Positions 18,892 through 27,785 of a DNA stretch of 64,000 nt are shown here, piece by piece. Every line of letters begins with the position of its first letter. The first letter of the stretch is position 1. The DNA is from an uncultured Duodenibacillus sp. GTDB taxonomy: Bacteria; Pseudomonadota; Gammaproteobacteria; Burkholderiales; Burkholderiaceae_F. Under the pieces are notes generated by a model. The model saw only the letters and a list, made by a program, of their open reading frames with translations, was not told where the DNA came from and did not search any database. Made by a program: the position numbers and the translations under genes. Where the stretch lies: positions 113,072 through 177,071 of the forward strand of contig CALXKM010000049.1 in assembly GCA_944388865.1 (NCBI GenBank), given 5' to 3'.

Positions 18892-19695
18892 GTGAAAATT
18901 GCTTTCATCGGCGGGGGCAACATGGCCCGCGCCATCATCGGCGGTCTGGTCGCCAGCAAGACGGATGCAGAAATTGCCGTCAAAGATCCCAATGCCTGCA
19001 AGCGCGAGGCTCTGACGCGCGATTTCGGAGCTTCGTGCCACGAGGAGGCTTCCGACTGGATAAGCAAGGCCGATTTGGTGGTGCTTGCCGTCAAGCCTCA
19101 GGTTATGCAGAAGTGCCTTCAAGAGGTGGGACCTTTTATCGATGACGCCGCAACCGTGCTTTCAATTGCAGCGGCCGTTCCCGTTGACTCGATCGTCAAG
19201 TGGACTGGCAAAACGCATGTGGTGCGGTGTCTGCCCAATACGCCGGCGATGGCTGGCTGCGGTTTTTCCGGGTTGTTTGCCGGACCACTGGCTGACGAGA
19301 ACGACAAAGCCAGAGCCCAGTGCGTGATGCAAAGCGTCGGCCGTGTGCTATGGGTCGAAGACGAAGACAAGCTTCATGTCGTCACAGGAGGTCCCGGGTC
19401 GGGGCCGGCCTACGTGTTTTTGTTTATGGAAGCATTAAGCGCAGCGCTTGAAAAGTCAGGCATGAGCAAGGATCAAGCGCATGAATTGGCGCTTTCCACC
19501 GTGCAAGGGGCTGCAGCCCTTGCTCGTCAGTCGGGCGAGGATTTTGCCAAACTGCGTGAAAACGTCACTAGCAAGGGCGGCACGACGGCAAAGGCTATCG
19601 AAGCCTTTGAGGCGGGCGGTCTGCGAGATCTTGTGGGCAAAGCAGTCGAGGCCTGCATGGCTCGCTCGCGTGAAATGAGCAAGCTCTTTGGCTGA
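18892..19695 (+). CDS. proC: Pyrroline-5-carboxylate reductase
   Basis: ProC reduces pyrroline-5-carboxylate to proline using NAD(P)H. The 267-residue protein starts with the Rossmann motif FIGGGNMARAIIGG, has VVLAVKPQ in the middle and RCLPNTPA before the dimerisation domain. The C-terminal helices contain SGPAYVFLFMEAL and NVTSKGGTTAKAI, the family signature. The GTG at 18892 is preferred because AAGGAG lies 8 bp upstream and the Rossmann strand follows directly. A possible -10 TACAAT is at 18813-18818. It ends at a bidirectional terminator. Confidence 0.97.
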   Translation: MKIAFIGGGNMARAIIGGLVASKTDAEIAVKDPNACKREALTRDFGASCHEEASDWISKADLVVLAVKPQVMQKCLQEVGPFIDDAATVLSIAAAVPVDSIVKWTGKTHVVRCLPNTPAMAGCGFSGLFAGPLADENDKARAQCVMQSVGRVLWVEDEDKLHVVTGGPGSGPAYVFLFMEALSAALEKSGMSKDQAHELALSTVQGAAALARQSGEDFAKLRENVTSKGGTTAKAIEAFEAGGLRDLVGKAVEACMARSREMSKLFG

Positions 19696-19710
19696 CCAAA
19701 AACATCTGCA

Positions 19711-19769
19711 AAAAAAGCCGACTTTGAACTGTCCTCAGTTCACTTTTTCTGCAAAAGCCGGCTTTTTTT
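19711..19769. terminator. Bidirectional terminator between proC and the convergent nitroreductase gene
   Basis: AAAAAAGCCG 19711-19720 is complementary to CGGCTTTTTT from 19759; inside it GAACT and AGTTC form a second stem. T-runs are present in both orientations, and the two flanking genes converge. Confidence 0.75.
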
Positions 19770-19789
19770 CTGCGGTGCGCGGCGTTTCG

Positions 19790-20494
19790 TTAAAACGCGA
19801 GATCAAGTAGTCCGCGGGGCTTGTAGCCCAGGGTCTGTACGCACAGCGGGGTTTGCGAGTCCTTTAAAAGGAGCGCTTTGCGCACTTTGGCAGACTCAAA
19901 GGTCTGACGCGCCATGCAGTTGATGCCAAGCGCGGCGCAGGCCAGGTAGACGGCCATCACCTTGGCTCCAGCATCGAGCAGCGGCGCGCGCTGCATGACT
20001 TCATCGCTTAACGTGGCAATGCGCTCGCTTTTGGTGTACTTCACGATGCTTTTTGCCAGATCGGTCATAAAGCCTTGGGTCTTTTGTTCGTCATAGACGT
20101 AAACCAGGTGTACGGGCGCTTGTCTGACTAAAGGCTGCAGCAGGCATAAGTCCTTGCGGCGGTCTTTGTCGTGCACAAAGCTCAGTACGCCCCGTACGGG
20201 ATCCCAGAGCCAGACGCCGTTGGCTTTGACGACATAGATGTCGATTTCCTTCCAGTTGAGCGCCGTCGGCGTGGTGCGGTGGTCGTCTTTTTTATTCTTG
20301 CCGTTGAGGCCGTCGGCTGCCCACAAAATGCTTGCTAAATGCTCGTCGCTGACGGGCTCGTCGGAAAAGTCGTAGGCCGTGCGCCTTTTCATGAGCGCTT
20401 CGGTAAGCGATGCTTCAAGCTGCAAAGGAGAAGGAAGAGCGCGCTCGGGAGCGGCGCCTTCAAGAGGCTTATTTTTCTTTCTAAGCGTCACCAT
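19790..20494 (-). CDS. Nitroreductase-like (SagB/ThcOx-type) protein 1
   Basis: A 234-residue member of the nitroreductase FMN-binding fold, closest in pattern to the SagB/ThcOx-type group. The N-terminal ALMKRRTAYDFSDEPVS segment carries the FMN-phosphate-binding RRR/S motif, and the C-terminal LDAGAKVMAVYLACAALGINCMAR is the conserved helix over the flavin. ATG 20494 is used; a TTG lies three codons earlier. No cyclodehydratase or RiPP precursor is adjacent, so a small-molecule reductase is more likely than peptide-azoline oxidation. It follows a second homologue on the same strand with a 40-bp gap. Confidence 0.78.
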   Translation of the reverse strand: MVTLRKKNKPLEGAAPERALPSPLQLEASLTEALMKRRTAYDFSDEPVSDEHLASILWAADGLNGKNKKDDHRTTPTALNWKEIDIYVVKANGVWLWDPVRGVLSFVHDKDRRKDLCLLQPLVRQAPVHLVYVYDEQKTQGFMTDLAKSIVKYTKSERIATLSDEVMQRAPLLDAGAKVMAVYLACAALGINCMARQTFESAKVRKALLLKDSQTPLCVQTLGYKPRGLLDLAF

Positions 20495-20534
20495 GGCGAT
20501 CAAATCAAAAAAGTAGCCGTTATCGTGTCGAGCG

Positions 20535-21110
20535 TTATGCCGGAAAACCTACGGTCAAGGTCATGACGGGAACGAAGTTTTCATCGAGTCCCATCGCTTC
20601 GCGCAATTTCTTTGCGTCAAACCAAGCCCGCGGAACGCTCGCAAGCCCCATGGCGGCGCAGGCAAGTTGCGCGGCTTGAATCATGCAGCCCGTATCGACG
20701 CACACGCACAAAAGGCCTCCGTCGCCTTCAAGTGGCTCGCTTAAAGCCTTTTCCTGCACAAAGACGATGGTCACAGGAGCCTTGAGCACAAAGTCCTGAC
20801 CTGCGGTCGTGGCTGCGCGCTGGTCGCCCGATGCGGTCTGCGTGAGGGTGTTTTCCGTGGGATCGTAGCGCCAGACGCCTTGGGAGTCGATGACATAGGC
20901 CTTGACTTCGCGGCAGTCCAAAGCCGATGGTACGGTGCGGTGTCCGTCAGGCAGATTGTTGCCTGCGCAGGCCCACAAAAGAGCCGAAAGCAGTGCTTCG
21001 TCAAGCGGCGTTTCGGAGAATTCGCGGCTTGAGCGTCTGCGTCCCAGAGCTTGAGCCAAAGGCATGTTGATCTCGATCGGAGCGGCAAGCTTGCGCACAA
21101 CGTCTAACAT
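20535..21110 (-). CDS. Nitroreductase-like (SagB/ThcOx-type) protein 2
   Basis: A 191-residue paralogue of the neighbouring nitroreductase-like protein. It shares ALGRRRSSREFSETPLDEALLSALLWA, HRTVPSALDCREV and the C-terminal MIQAAQLACAAMGLASVPRAW helix, in the same order. AAGGAG 7 bp upstream supports ATG 21110. The N-terminus is shorter than in protein 1 (no 30-residue leader). The pair looks like a tandem duplication that has diverged strongly. Substrate is unknown. Confidence 0.78.
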   Translation of the reverse strand: MLDVVRKLAAPIEINMPLAQALGRRRSSREFSETPLDEALLSALLWACAGNNLPDGHRTVPSALDCREVKAYVIDSQGVWRYDPTENTLTQTASGDQRAATTAGQDFVLKAPVTIVFVQEKALSEPLEGDGGLLCVCVDTGCMIQAAQLACAAMGLASVPRAWFDAKKLREAMGLDENFVPVMTLTVGFPA

Positions 21111-21317
21111 ATGACGACTCCTTATGAGGACATAATACGTAAAACGAGAAGCTTCCCAAGGATAGCGAAAACAAAGTCTTCCGGCGCGAACTTTTGCCTT
21201 CTGTTGCATTGCTTTGCCGCAATTTGCTCCATGTTCGGCCTCGGGCGCGTCTACAATGCCTTCCAACAGCAAGCCCATGGCCCGACGGCAGCTGCCGCAG
21301 GCATGAACAAGGCAGAT

Positions 21318-22400
21318 ATGACGCAGCAGCAGGAAAACTGGCGCAAGGTTATTCACGTTGACATGGATGCGTTTTTTGCTTCCGTTGAACAACACGATCA
21401 CCCCGAACTCAAGGGGCTGCCCGTTGCCGTCGGTCACGCCGACGGCCGCGGCGTCGTAGCTGCGGCAAGCTACGAGGCGCGCCGCTTCGGCGTGCACAGC
21501 GCCATGCCGAGCGCACGGGCGCGCCAGCTCTGTCCCGAGCTGGTCTTCGTCGAAAGCCGCATGGGGCGCTACCGCGAGGTGAGCGCGCAGGTGCATGAAA
21601 TTTTTTCCCGCTACACCGATCTCATTGAGCCCATCAGCATTGACGAGGCATTTCTTGACGTCACGCAAAATAAGCCCGGCATTTCTCTTGCCGTTGACAT
21701 CGCTCGGGAGATCAAGGCAAGCATCAAGGCCGAGCTTGGTCTTACGGCAAGCGCAGGCGTCTCCTACAACAAGCTTTTGGCCAAGATCGCCAGCGACTGG
21801 CGCAAGCCCGACGGACTGTGCACGATTCATCCGCAGGCCGCCCTTAAATTTATTGATCAGTTGAAAGTCGAGCATCTTTGGGGCGTGGGTCCGGCAACGG
21901 CCAAAGCCATGCACGAGATGGGAATTGAGACGGCGCGCCAATTGCGTCAGGTGCCGCTGCCCGACATGATGCGCCGCTTCGGCAAGGCAGGCGTTTCTTA
22001 CTACAACTTCGTGCGCGGCGTCGATCATCGCCCTGTCATGGCCGTGCGCGAGCGCAAGTCCGTGGGGTGCGAACACACCTATGGACGCGACATGCGCAGT
22101 CGCGATGAGCTCAAAGAGGCTTTGGACAGACTCATTGACGAGCTTCTCGAAAGGGCAGGGGCAAAGAAGTTTGAAGGTTTGACGCTGACGCTGAAAGTAC
22201 GGTTTTTCAACTTTGAGACCGTTACGCGCTCGCGTTCGGCAAAAGAGCCTTGGACTGATCGCGTTGCGATTCGGATTGCTGCGCAGGGTCTTTTGCAGCA
22301 GCTTGAAATCCCTGCCGGCGGCGTGAGGCTCATGGGACTTTCGGTTTCAGATCCCGTGGGCGAGCACTACCGCCAGGCAAGACTTAAGCTCGAATATTAA
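21318..22400 (+). CDS. dinB: DNA polymerase IV (Y-family)
   Basis: DinB is an error-prone translesion polymerase. The 360-residue product has the palm motif IHVDMDAFFASVEQ, the SYEARRFGVHSAMPS finger segment, the catalytic SIDEAFLDVT, and ASAGVSYNKLLAKIASDWRKPDG, followed by the helix-hairpin-helix thumb and little-finger domains. The start at 21318 has AAGG 5-6 bp upstream; ATG 21303 is an alternative. It is divergent from the nitroreductase pair, and its 3' end overlaps the convergent membrane protein gene by 4 bp. No LexA box was identified upstream. Confidence 0.95.
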   Translation: MTQQQENWRKVIHVDMDAFFASVEQHDHPELKGLPVAVGHADGRGVVAAASYEARRFGVHSAMPSARARQLCPELVFVESRMGRYREVSAQVHEIFSRYTDLIEPISIDEAFLDVTQNKPGISLAVDIAREIKASIKAELGLTASAGVSYNKLLAKIASDWRKPDGLCTIHPQAALKFIDQLKVEHLWGVGPATAKAMHEMGIETARQLRQVPLPDMMRRFGKAGVSYYNFVRGVDHRPVMAVRERKSVGCEHTYGRDMRSRDELKEALDRLIDELLERAGAKKFEGLTLTLKVRFFNFETVTRSRSAKEPWTDRVAIRIAAQGLLQQLEIPAGGVRLMGLSVSDPVGEHYRQARLKLEY

Positions 22401-23179
22401 TTGAGGTCGCCGAATAGGTCGCGGTACATCGGCCAGTAGCTCGCGTACATCACGACTGCGGCGAAAAATACAATGGGAATCGTCAGCCACGAGGCAAGCG
22501 TCTCGGAAGAGAGCACGACGGCAAGCGCCACGACGGCCGTTACGGCTGCCATCATGACGGCGGCCAGCACGAGCGCAAGCACGATGACCGGAACCAGATT
22601 GCGCAGACAGCCGAAAAATGAATAAAAGAGCGCTTTGCCCGGGGGCATGCTGTTTTGCGCGATAAGCATCGGTGCAAACCATACGCTCACCACGCCCGGC
22701 AGGTAAATCGCAAGCGAGGCGATGGTAGCGTCCCACGGGAAGTTGGCGCGCACGCTCTCCCAGTCAAGACGATTTTGCTCGGTGATCACCCAGTGGCTGA
22801 TTTCATCGGCAGCCATGAAGCCGTAGACGGCTTCAACGGCAATGAGAACGAAGCTGTAGACCACGCCGATGCGCACGAGCGAGCGGCGAGTCGTCATTGA
22901 ATTCCACAGTTCTTTGAAGACGGAGTAGGTGGGCATTTTTCCTGCGAGCACATCGCGCGTGGAGTGCGCCACAAACACGGTGCCAAATGGCATGAAGAAG
23001 GCAGCCGCGACCGTGCCGGCCAAAGGCAGCGCCGACAGGCCGCCCATAACAAGCAGATAAAAAAGCACGACGCCCAGCATCGAAACAGGTGCCATGCGTG
23101 CGGCCTTAAGCCCTTGCAAGAACCAGTCGATGCCGGCGGAAGCTGGAAGTTTGCGCGAACGCGCATCGTTGTAGGACAT
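22397..23179 (-). CDS. BPSS1780-family membrane protein
   Basis: A 260-residue protein with about six transmembrane segments (for example near 35-60, 100-125, 155-175, 190-225 and 230-250). It matches the pattern of the uncharacterised BPSS1780 family that lies beside thrB and polA in many Burkholderiales. No catalytic motif is visible and its function is unknown. It follows thrB on the same strand after 65 bp. Confidence 0.75.
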   Translation of the reverse strand: MSYNDARSRKLPASAGIDWFLQGLKAARMAPVSMLGVVLFYLLVMGGLSALPLAGTVAAAFFMPFGTVFVAHSTRDVLAGKMPTYSVFKELWNSMTTRRSLVRIGVVYSFVLIAVEAVYGFMAADEISHWVITEQNRLDWESVRANFPWDATIASLAIYLPGVVSVWFAPMLIAQNSMPPGKALFYSFFGCLRNLVPVIVLALVLAAVMMAAVTAVVALAVVLSSETLASWLTIPIVFFAAVVMYASYWPMYRDLFGDLN

Positions 23180-23244
23180 GGATTTTATGAAGAATCAGTA
23201 TGTGTGTTGTTATGTTTTTATAAGGGGGCGTCGGCGCGCTTATT

Positions 23245-24234
23245 TTATGGTGCCGATCCATCGGCATCGGGCCAGTAGAGCGGGCAGCTTCTGCGGTCCT
23301 TGAGGATGCGTTCAAAGTGCGCTGGATCGTGGGGCTTTAAGAGGCTGGCCTCGCGCGGACAGTAGTAGTCAAAAAGCCTGCTCATCCAAAAGCGCAGCGC
23401 GCCGGCGCGCAGCATGTCTCGCCACAAGTCCCGTTCAGAAGCCTCAAGTCTGCGCACGGCACTGTAGCTTTGCATGAAGGCGCGCACGAGCGGCTCTTCA
23501 AGAAGACCAGTGTCCGGGTCAATGCACCAGTCGTTGACCGTAACGGCCAGATCATAGAGCCAGGCGACGGTGCCCGCAAAATAAAAGTCGAAAACCCCCG
23601 ACACGCAGGCGGCATTGGTGCCGTGGCCGGCAATGAGCGCATTGTTGCGAAAAAGATCGCAGTGACAGGCTGAAGCTTTAAGTGCGAGAAATGCCTCAGA
23701 GGCGTGAACTTGCTTTTGGTGCTCGAGCTCATCGGCAAGCAGCGCTTTCTGCTCATCATTGAGATGGGGCTCGACCTTGGGAGCCGTTTCAAGCCACCAG
23801 GCAAGTCCGCGCAGATTAGGTTGGCTGAGCGGAAAGCTTCTCGCGGCCAGATGCATGCGGGCGAGCACTTCGCCCATGCTGGCGCACTCGAGCTCGTTGA
23901 CGCGCTCGACGGTTTGGCCTTCGAGCCGATCGGCAATGGAAAAGGGCTTGCCGCAGATGAATTCAAACAAATTTCCGGCGCGGCTTCTTGCCGGACAGGC
24001 GACGCGGCAGCCGTTCTTTTTCAAGTGCTCGGCAAGTTCCAGATAAAAGGGCAGCTGCTCAGGAAGCAGGCGCTCGAAAACGGTGAGCACCCAGCGTCCG
24101 CACGTGGTGTCAAGAAAATAGTTCGTGTTCTCTATGCCCGATGCGATCGGCTCAAGACGCACAAAGTCGCCCAGCTCAAAGTCTTTTAGAGCACGGGCGA
24201 CCTGATCGGTTGTGAGTTCAGTGAAAACGGCCAT
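23245..24234 (-). CDS. thrB: Homoserine kinase (APH-type ThrB)
   Basis: This kinase phosphorylates homoserine in threonine synthesis. It is the aminoglycoside-phosphotransferase-fold type rather than the GHMP type of enterobacteria. The 329-residue protein contains the Brenner-type catalytic motif HCDLFRNNAL (Asp base plus metal-binding Asn), then FDFYFAGTVAWLYDLAV with the DFY metal-binding Asp. The N-terminal MAVFTELTTDQV start is characteristic of this family. It lies 6 bp after the DUF2782 gene, forming a DUF2782-thrB-BPSS1780 operon divergent from polA. Confidence 0.95.
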   Translation of the reverse strand: MAVFTELTTDQVARALKDFELGDFVRLEPIASGIENTNYFLDTTCGRWVLTVFERLLPEQLPFYLELAEHLKKNGCRVACPARSRAGNLFEFICGKPFSIADRLEGQTVERVNELECASMGEVLARMHLAARSFPLSQPNLRGLAWWLETAPKVEPHLNDEQKALLADELEHQKQVHASEAFLALKASACHCDLFRNNALIAGHGTNAACVSGVFDFYFAGTVAWLYDLAVTVNDWCIDPDTGLLEEPLVRAFMQSYSAVRRLEASERDLWRDMLRAGALRFWMSRLFDYYCPREASLLKPHDPAHFERILKDRRSCPLYWPDADGSAP

Positions 24235-24240
24235 AAGCGA

Positions 24241-24717
24241 CTACCAGCCGAACTGAATGAATTTTGGCGTATCAAGCGTCGAGCGAGGATCCGCGCCCGG
24301 TCGATTGTCAATGGGCCTGTCGCTGGTGTTTTTCATCGTGTAGGGAATCGAAGTCGATCCCGGCGTGACGCGAATCTCGGTGAGCCGGTTGTTCTGGTCG
24401 TAGCGCTCCTCAATCACGGTGCCGTAGTCTGAGACATAGGGCTTGGTTTGAGCTCCCTGATTCTGCGCGCGGCGCCGCTGCTCGCGGGCGCGCGCCATGT
24501 CCTCGGCCGTGGGCTCAAGGCGGCTTGCCTCATAAGTTGCGCGATCCTGGCTGCGGCTGCGCGGCTGTGCTTGAGGCGGTGCCGGAGTTTTTTGTGCAGG
24601 AACTTTGGCTGTCGGTACGGAAGTGATTTTGGGCGGCGCTTCAAGATTGTCTGCAGCGGCTGCGCATGCAGAAAAAGCAGCCAGCAGCGCAAGCGCAATT
24701 GTCTTTCTCAACATCAT
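24241..24717 (-). CDS. DUF2782-family exported protein
   Basis: A 158-residue protein with a signal peptide (MMLRKTIALALLAAFSACAAA) followed by a Pro/Gln-rich linker and a C-terminal DUF2782 domain (about 95-158, YGTVIEERYDQNNRLTEIRVTPG). Function is unknown. Genes of this family are regularly found between polA and thrB in Burkholderiales, as here. A start 11 codons further upstream is possible but would place extra residues before the signal sequence. Confidence 0.8.
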   Translation of the reverse strand: MMLRKTIALALLAAFSACAAAADNLEAPPKITSVPTAKVPAQKTPAPPQAQPRSRSQDRATYEASRLEPTAEDMARAREQRRRAQNQGAQTKPYVSDYGTVIEERYDQNNRLTEIRVTPGSTSIPYTMKNTSDRPIDNRPGADPRSTLDTPKFIQFGW

Positions 24718-24921
24718 AAAAAGCCTATTTTGAATGTTTTCCGAGTTCATCAGTGGGTATTTTCTTCAAACACCCCTTTTAACTCGATTATATAGGCTTG
24801 GTCATAAGCTAAAGGGCCTTGCTTGAGTGCGCAGCAGACCTCATTTGGGCGTGTTGCGCATATGGGCGCGCAGGTACAATGTCTGCGCCAAGAAAAAACT
24901 TGCGGACGCACCATAACCAAT

Positions 24922-27663
24922 ATGACGACACTGCTTTTAATTGACGGTTCAAATTATCTTTTTCGAGCGTTTCATGCGCTGCCGCCTCTGGCCACGAGCC
25001 GCGGCGAACCCACAGGGGCGATCAAGGGCTTCAACGGGATGCTAAAAACCGTCTTTGACATCGTCAAGCCTGACTATGCGGCCTGCGTGTTTGATGCCTC
25101 AGGCAAGAACTTTCGCCATGACATCTATCCCGAATACAAGGCCAATCGTCCGCCTATGCCCGATGAGCTGCGCGTTCAGATTGCTCCCATTTTCGAGCTC
25201 ATTGGACTCAAAGGAATTCCGCTGCTTCAAATCGCAGGCGTTGAGGCCGACGACGTGCTCGCCACGCTTGCCGTCAAAGGTGAAAAAGAGGGCATGGACG
25301 TGGTGATTGCCACGGGCGACAAGGATCTCGCGCAGATGGTCACCGAGCACATCACGCTCATCAACACGATGAGCCGCACGCGCAGCGACAGACAGGGCGT
25401 CTTTGAAAAGTACGGCGTCTATCCTGAGCGCATCATCGATTATTTGGCTCTAATGGGCGACAAGGTCGACAATGTGCCGGGCATCAACAAGTGCGGACCG
25501 AAAACGGCCGCCAAATGGATTGCCGAATACGGCTCAATGGATAATCTCCTGGCGCATGCCGATGAAGTCAAGGGCAAGATCGGCGAATATCTCAGAGAAG
25601 GCATGGGGTTTCTGGATGTTGCCCGCAGGCTTGTGACGATCAATTCGGCTGCCCCGGGTGTTGACATGGTGCCTACGGATCTTGTGGTCAACAAAAGCGA
25701 TGAGGCCGGGCTTGAGAAGTTTTTTGTGCGCTGGGAGATGCGTTCAGGCGCGCGCAAAAAGGCTTTGCCGGCAGATTTGCCCTCGCAGCCGGGGCTTTTT
25801 GATGCTCCCGACATTGCCAAGGATGCCTCAGCTTTGGCTTCAGCTGCGCCGAGTGCGACCGAGACGCACGCCAGCGTGGCGCGCACGCGCGAGGAGCTCG
25901 CAGGGCTTGCCGTGCGCCTAAAGGAGTGCGGAAATAATACCTTCCCGACGGCTGTCGTCGTCTTGTGCGACAGACTTCAAGCCATGAGCGAGCTGCCTGT
26001 TGGAATCTCCTTTGCCGTTTCGGCTCTTGAGAGCTGCTATGTGCCGCTAGCGCATGCCGAGGCCGTCAACGCCAAGCGAGAAGATGTTCTTGAGCTGCTT
26101 GGTCCTTGGTTTGCCGGCGAGGCTGCCAAGGTCTTTTACAACGCCAAGTTCGACGGCCATGTTCTTGACAATTACGGCATGACTGTCGGCGGGCGCATTG
26201 ATGACGCCTCGGTCATGAGCTACGTGCTCGAAGCGCACCTCAAGCACGATTTTTCAAAGATTGCAGCCAGATATCTGGCAAGCGCGGCGCCCGATCAGAC
26301 GGACATTCTGGGCAAGGGTGCTTCGAGACGCGAGGCTGCCTCACTGTCTGCCGACGAGGCCGCAAGCGTATTCTGCTCGATTGCCGTCAAGCTTCATGCG
26401 GCTGCTGCCGTGATGCTCGAAAAGCTCGCTCGCGATCACGGGCTGCAGCATATTTATGAGGACATTGAGCTTGCGGTGATGCGCGTGCTGCAGAAAATGG
26501 AGCGCACAGGCGTGCTTGTCGATGCGCAAAAGCTCTCGCAGCAAAGCTCAGAGCTTGGCGCGGCAATCGAAGACATCAAGAGACGAATTGACGAAATTGT
26601 CGGCGAGCCGTTTAACCCCGGCAGCCCCAAGCAGCTTGCGCGCATTTTGTTTGAAAAGCAGGGCTTGCCCGTCAAGAAAAAGACTGCCTCGGGTACGCCC
26701 TCAACCGATGAAGAAGTGCTCTCGGAGCTTGCGCTTGACTATCCTCTTGCCAAGCTTGTTCTCGAGTATCGAGCGTTGAGCAAATTAAAGAGTACCTATA
26801 CCGATAAGCTTGCGGATCTGGCCGACGACAATGGGCGCGTGCACACGACATTTGGTCAGACGACGGCCGTGACCGGACGATTGGCAAGCTCTGAGCCCAA
26901 TTTGCAGAACATTCCTGTGCGTACGGCCGAGGGACGACGCGTGCGCGAGGCGTTTGTCGCTCCGGCGGGCTTTAAGATTCTATCGGCGGACTACTCTCAG
27001 ATTGAGCTTCGGATCATGGCGCACATCTCAGGCGACGAGGGTCTTTTGAATGCCTTCAGACTCGGGCGAGATATTCACCGGGCAACTGCTGCCGAAGTTT
27101 TCGGCGTTGCGCTCGAAGATGTGACGGCACAACAGCGCCGCATGGCCAAAGTGATCAACTTCGGGCTCATCTACGGCATGAGCGCCTTTGGACTAGCGCA
27201 AAATCTCGGACTTGAGCGATCGGTGGCAGCGCACTACATTTCAGAGTACTTTGCCCGCTACCCCAAGGTAGCTCAGTATATGGAGCAGACGCGCGTGAAG
27301 GCGCGCACCCAGGGCTATGTAGAGACTGCTTTCGGACGCAGGCTGTGGCTGCCGGACATTACAAGTTCTCGCGCGCCCGTGCGGGCGGCAGCTGAGCGAG
27401 CGGCCATTAACGCGCCCATGCAGGGCACGGCGGCCGATCTCATCAAGATGGCCATGGTTGCCGTTGACAAGTGGATGACGGCAGAGGGCCTCAAGAGCCG
27501 CATGATTTTGCAGGTGCACGACGAACTTATTTTCGAAGTGCCCCAAGAAGAAGTGCCGCTGATGAAGAAAAGGGTTGCTGAACTCATGGCAGGTGCAGCC
27601 AAGCTCAGCGTGCCCCTTGTTGCCGAAGTGGGCGTGGCTGACAATTGGGAGGCTGCGCATTGA
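24922..27663 (+). CDS. polA: DNA polymerase I with degenerate proofreading domain
   Basis: Pol I fills gaps and removes primers. The 913-residue protein has a 5'-3' exonuclease domain (about 1-290: LLIDGSNYLFRAFHAL, EADDVLATLA, ATGDKDLAQMV, GDKVDNVPGI), a 3'-5' exonuclease-like domain (about 330-520) and the family A polymerase domain (SADYSQIELRIMAHIS, KVINFGLIYGMSAFGLA, ILQVHDELIFEVP). In the middle domain the ExoI D-x-E motif and the ExoIII YxxxD motif are lost; only the ExoII Asp (NAKFDGHVLDNYG) remains, so proofreading is probably absent. ATG 24922 begins directly at the conserved MTTLLLIDGSNYLF block. It is divergent from the DUF2782-thrB operon. Confidence 0.96.
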   Translation: MTTLLLIDGSNYLFRAFHALPPLATSRGEPTGAIKGFNGMLKTVFDIVKPDYAACVFDASGKNFRHDIYPEYKANRPPMPDELRVQIAPIFELIGLKGIPLLQIAGVEADDVLATLAVKGEKEGMDVVIATGDKDLAQMVTEHITLINTMSRTRSDRQGVFEKYGVYPERIIDYLALMGDKVDNVPGINKCGPKTAAKWIAEYGSMDNLLAHADEVKGKIGEYLREGMGFLDVARRLVTINSAAPGVDMVPTDLVVNKSDEAGLEKFFVRWEMRSGARKKALPADLPSQPGLFDAPDIAKDASALASAAPSATETHASVARTREELAGLAVRLKECGNNTFPTAVVVLCDRLQAMSELPVGISFAVSALESCYVPLAHAEAVNAKREDVLELLGPWFAGEAAKVFYNAKFDGHVLDNYGMTVGGRIDDASVMSYVLEAHLKHDFSKIAARYLASAAPDQTDILGKGASRREAASLSADEAASVFCSIAVKLHAAAAVMLEKLARDHGLQHIYEDIELAVMRVLQKMERTGVLVDAQKLSQQSSELGAAIEDIKRRIDEIVGEPFNPGSPKQLARILFEKQGLPVKKKTASGTPSTDEEVLSELALDYPLAKLVLEYRALSKLKSTYTDKLADLADDNGRVHTTFGQTTAVTGRLASSEPNLQNIPVRTAEGRRVREAFVAPAGFKILSADYSQIELRIMAHISGDEGLLNAFRLGRDIHRATAAEVFGVALEDVTAQQRRMAKVINFGLIYGMSAFGLAQNLGLERSVAAHYISEYFARYPKVAQYMEQTRVKARTQGYVETAFGRRLWLPDITSSRAPVRAAAERAAINAPMQGTAADLIKMAMVAVDKWMTAEGLKSRMILQVHDELIFEVPQEEVPLMKKRVAELMAGAAKLSVPLVAEVGVADNWEAAH

Positions 27664-27785
27664 GGTCGAGAGGTCGAAAATCGTACGCACGGGAATCTGG
27701 CTAGGATGTCGGATAATGAGCTGATTCAACAGCAAACCTAACGGTTTTTGATTGCTGTAGAGTTTTCATAAACCAACTTTTTCTA

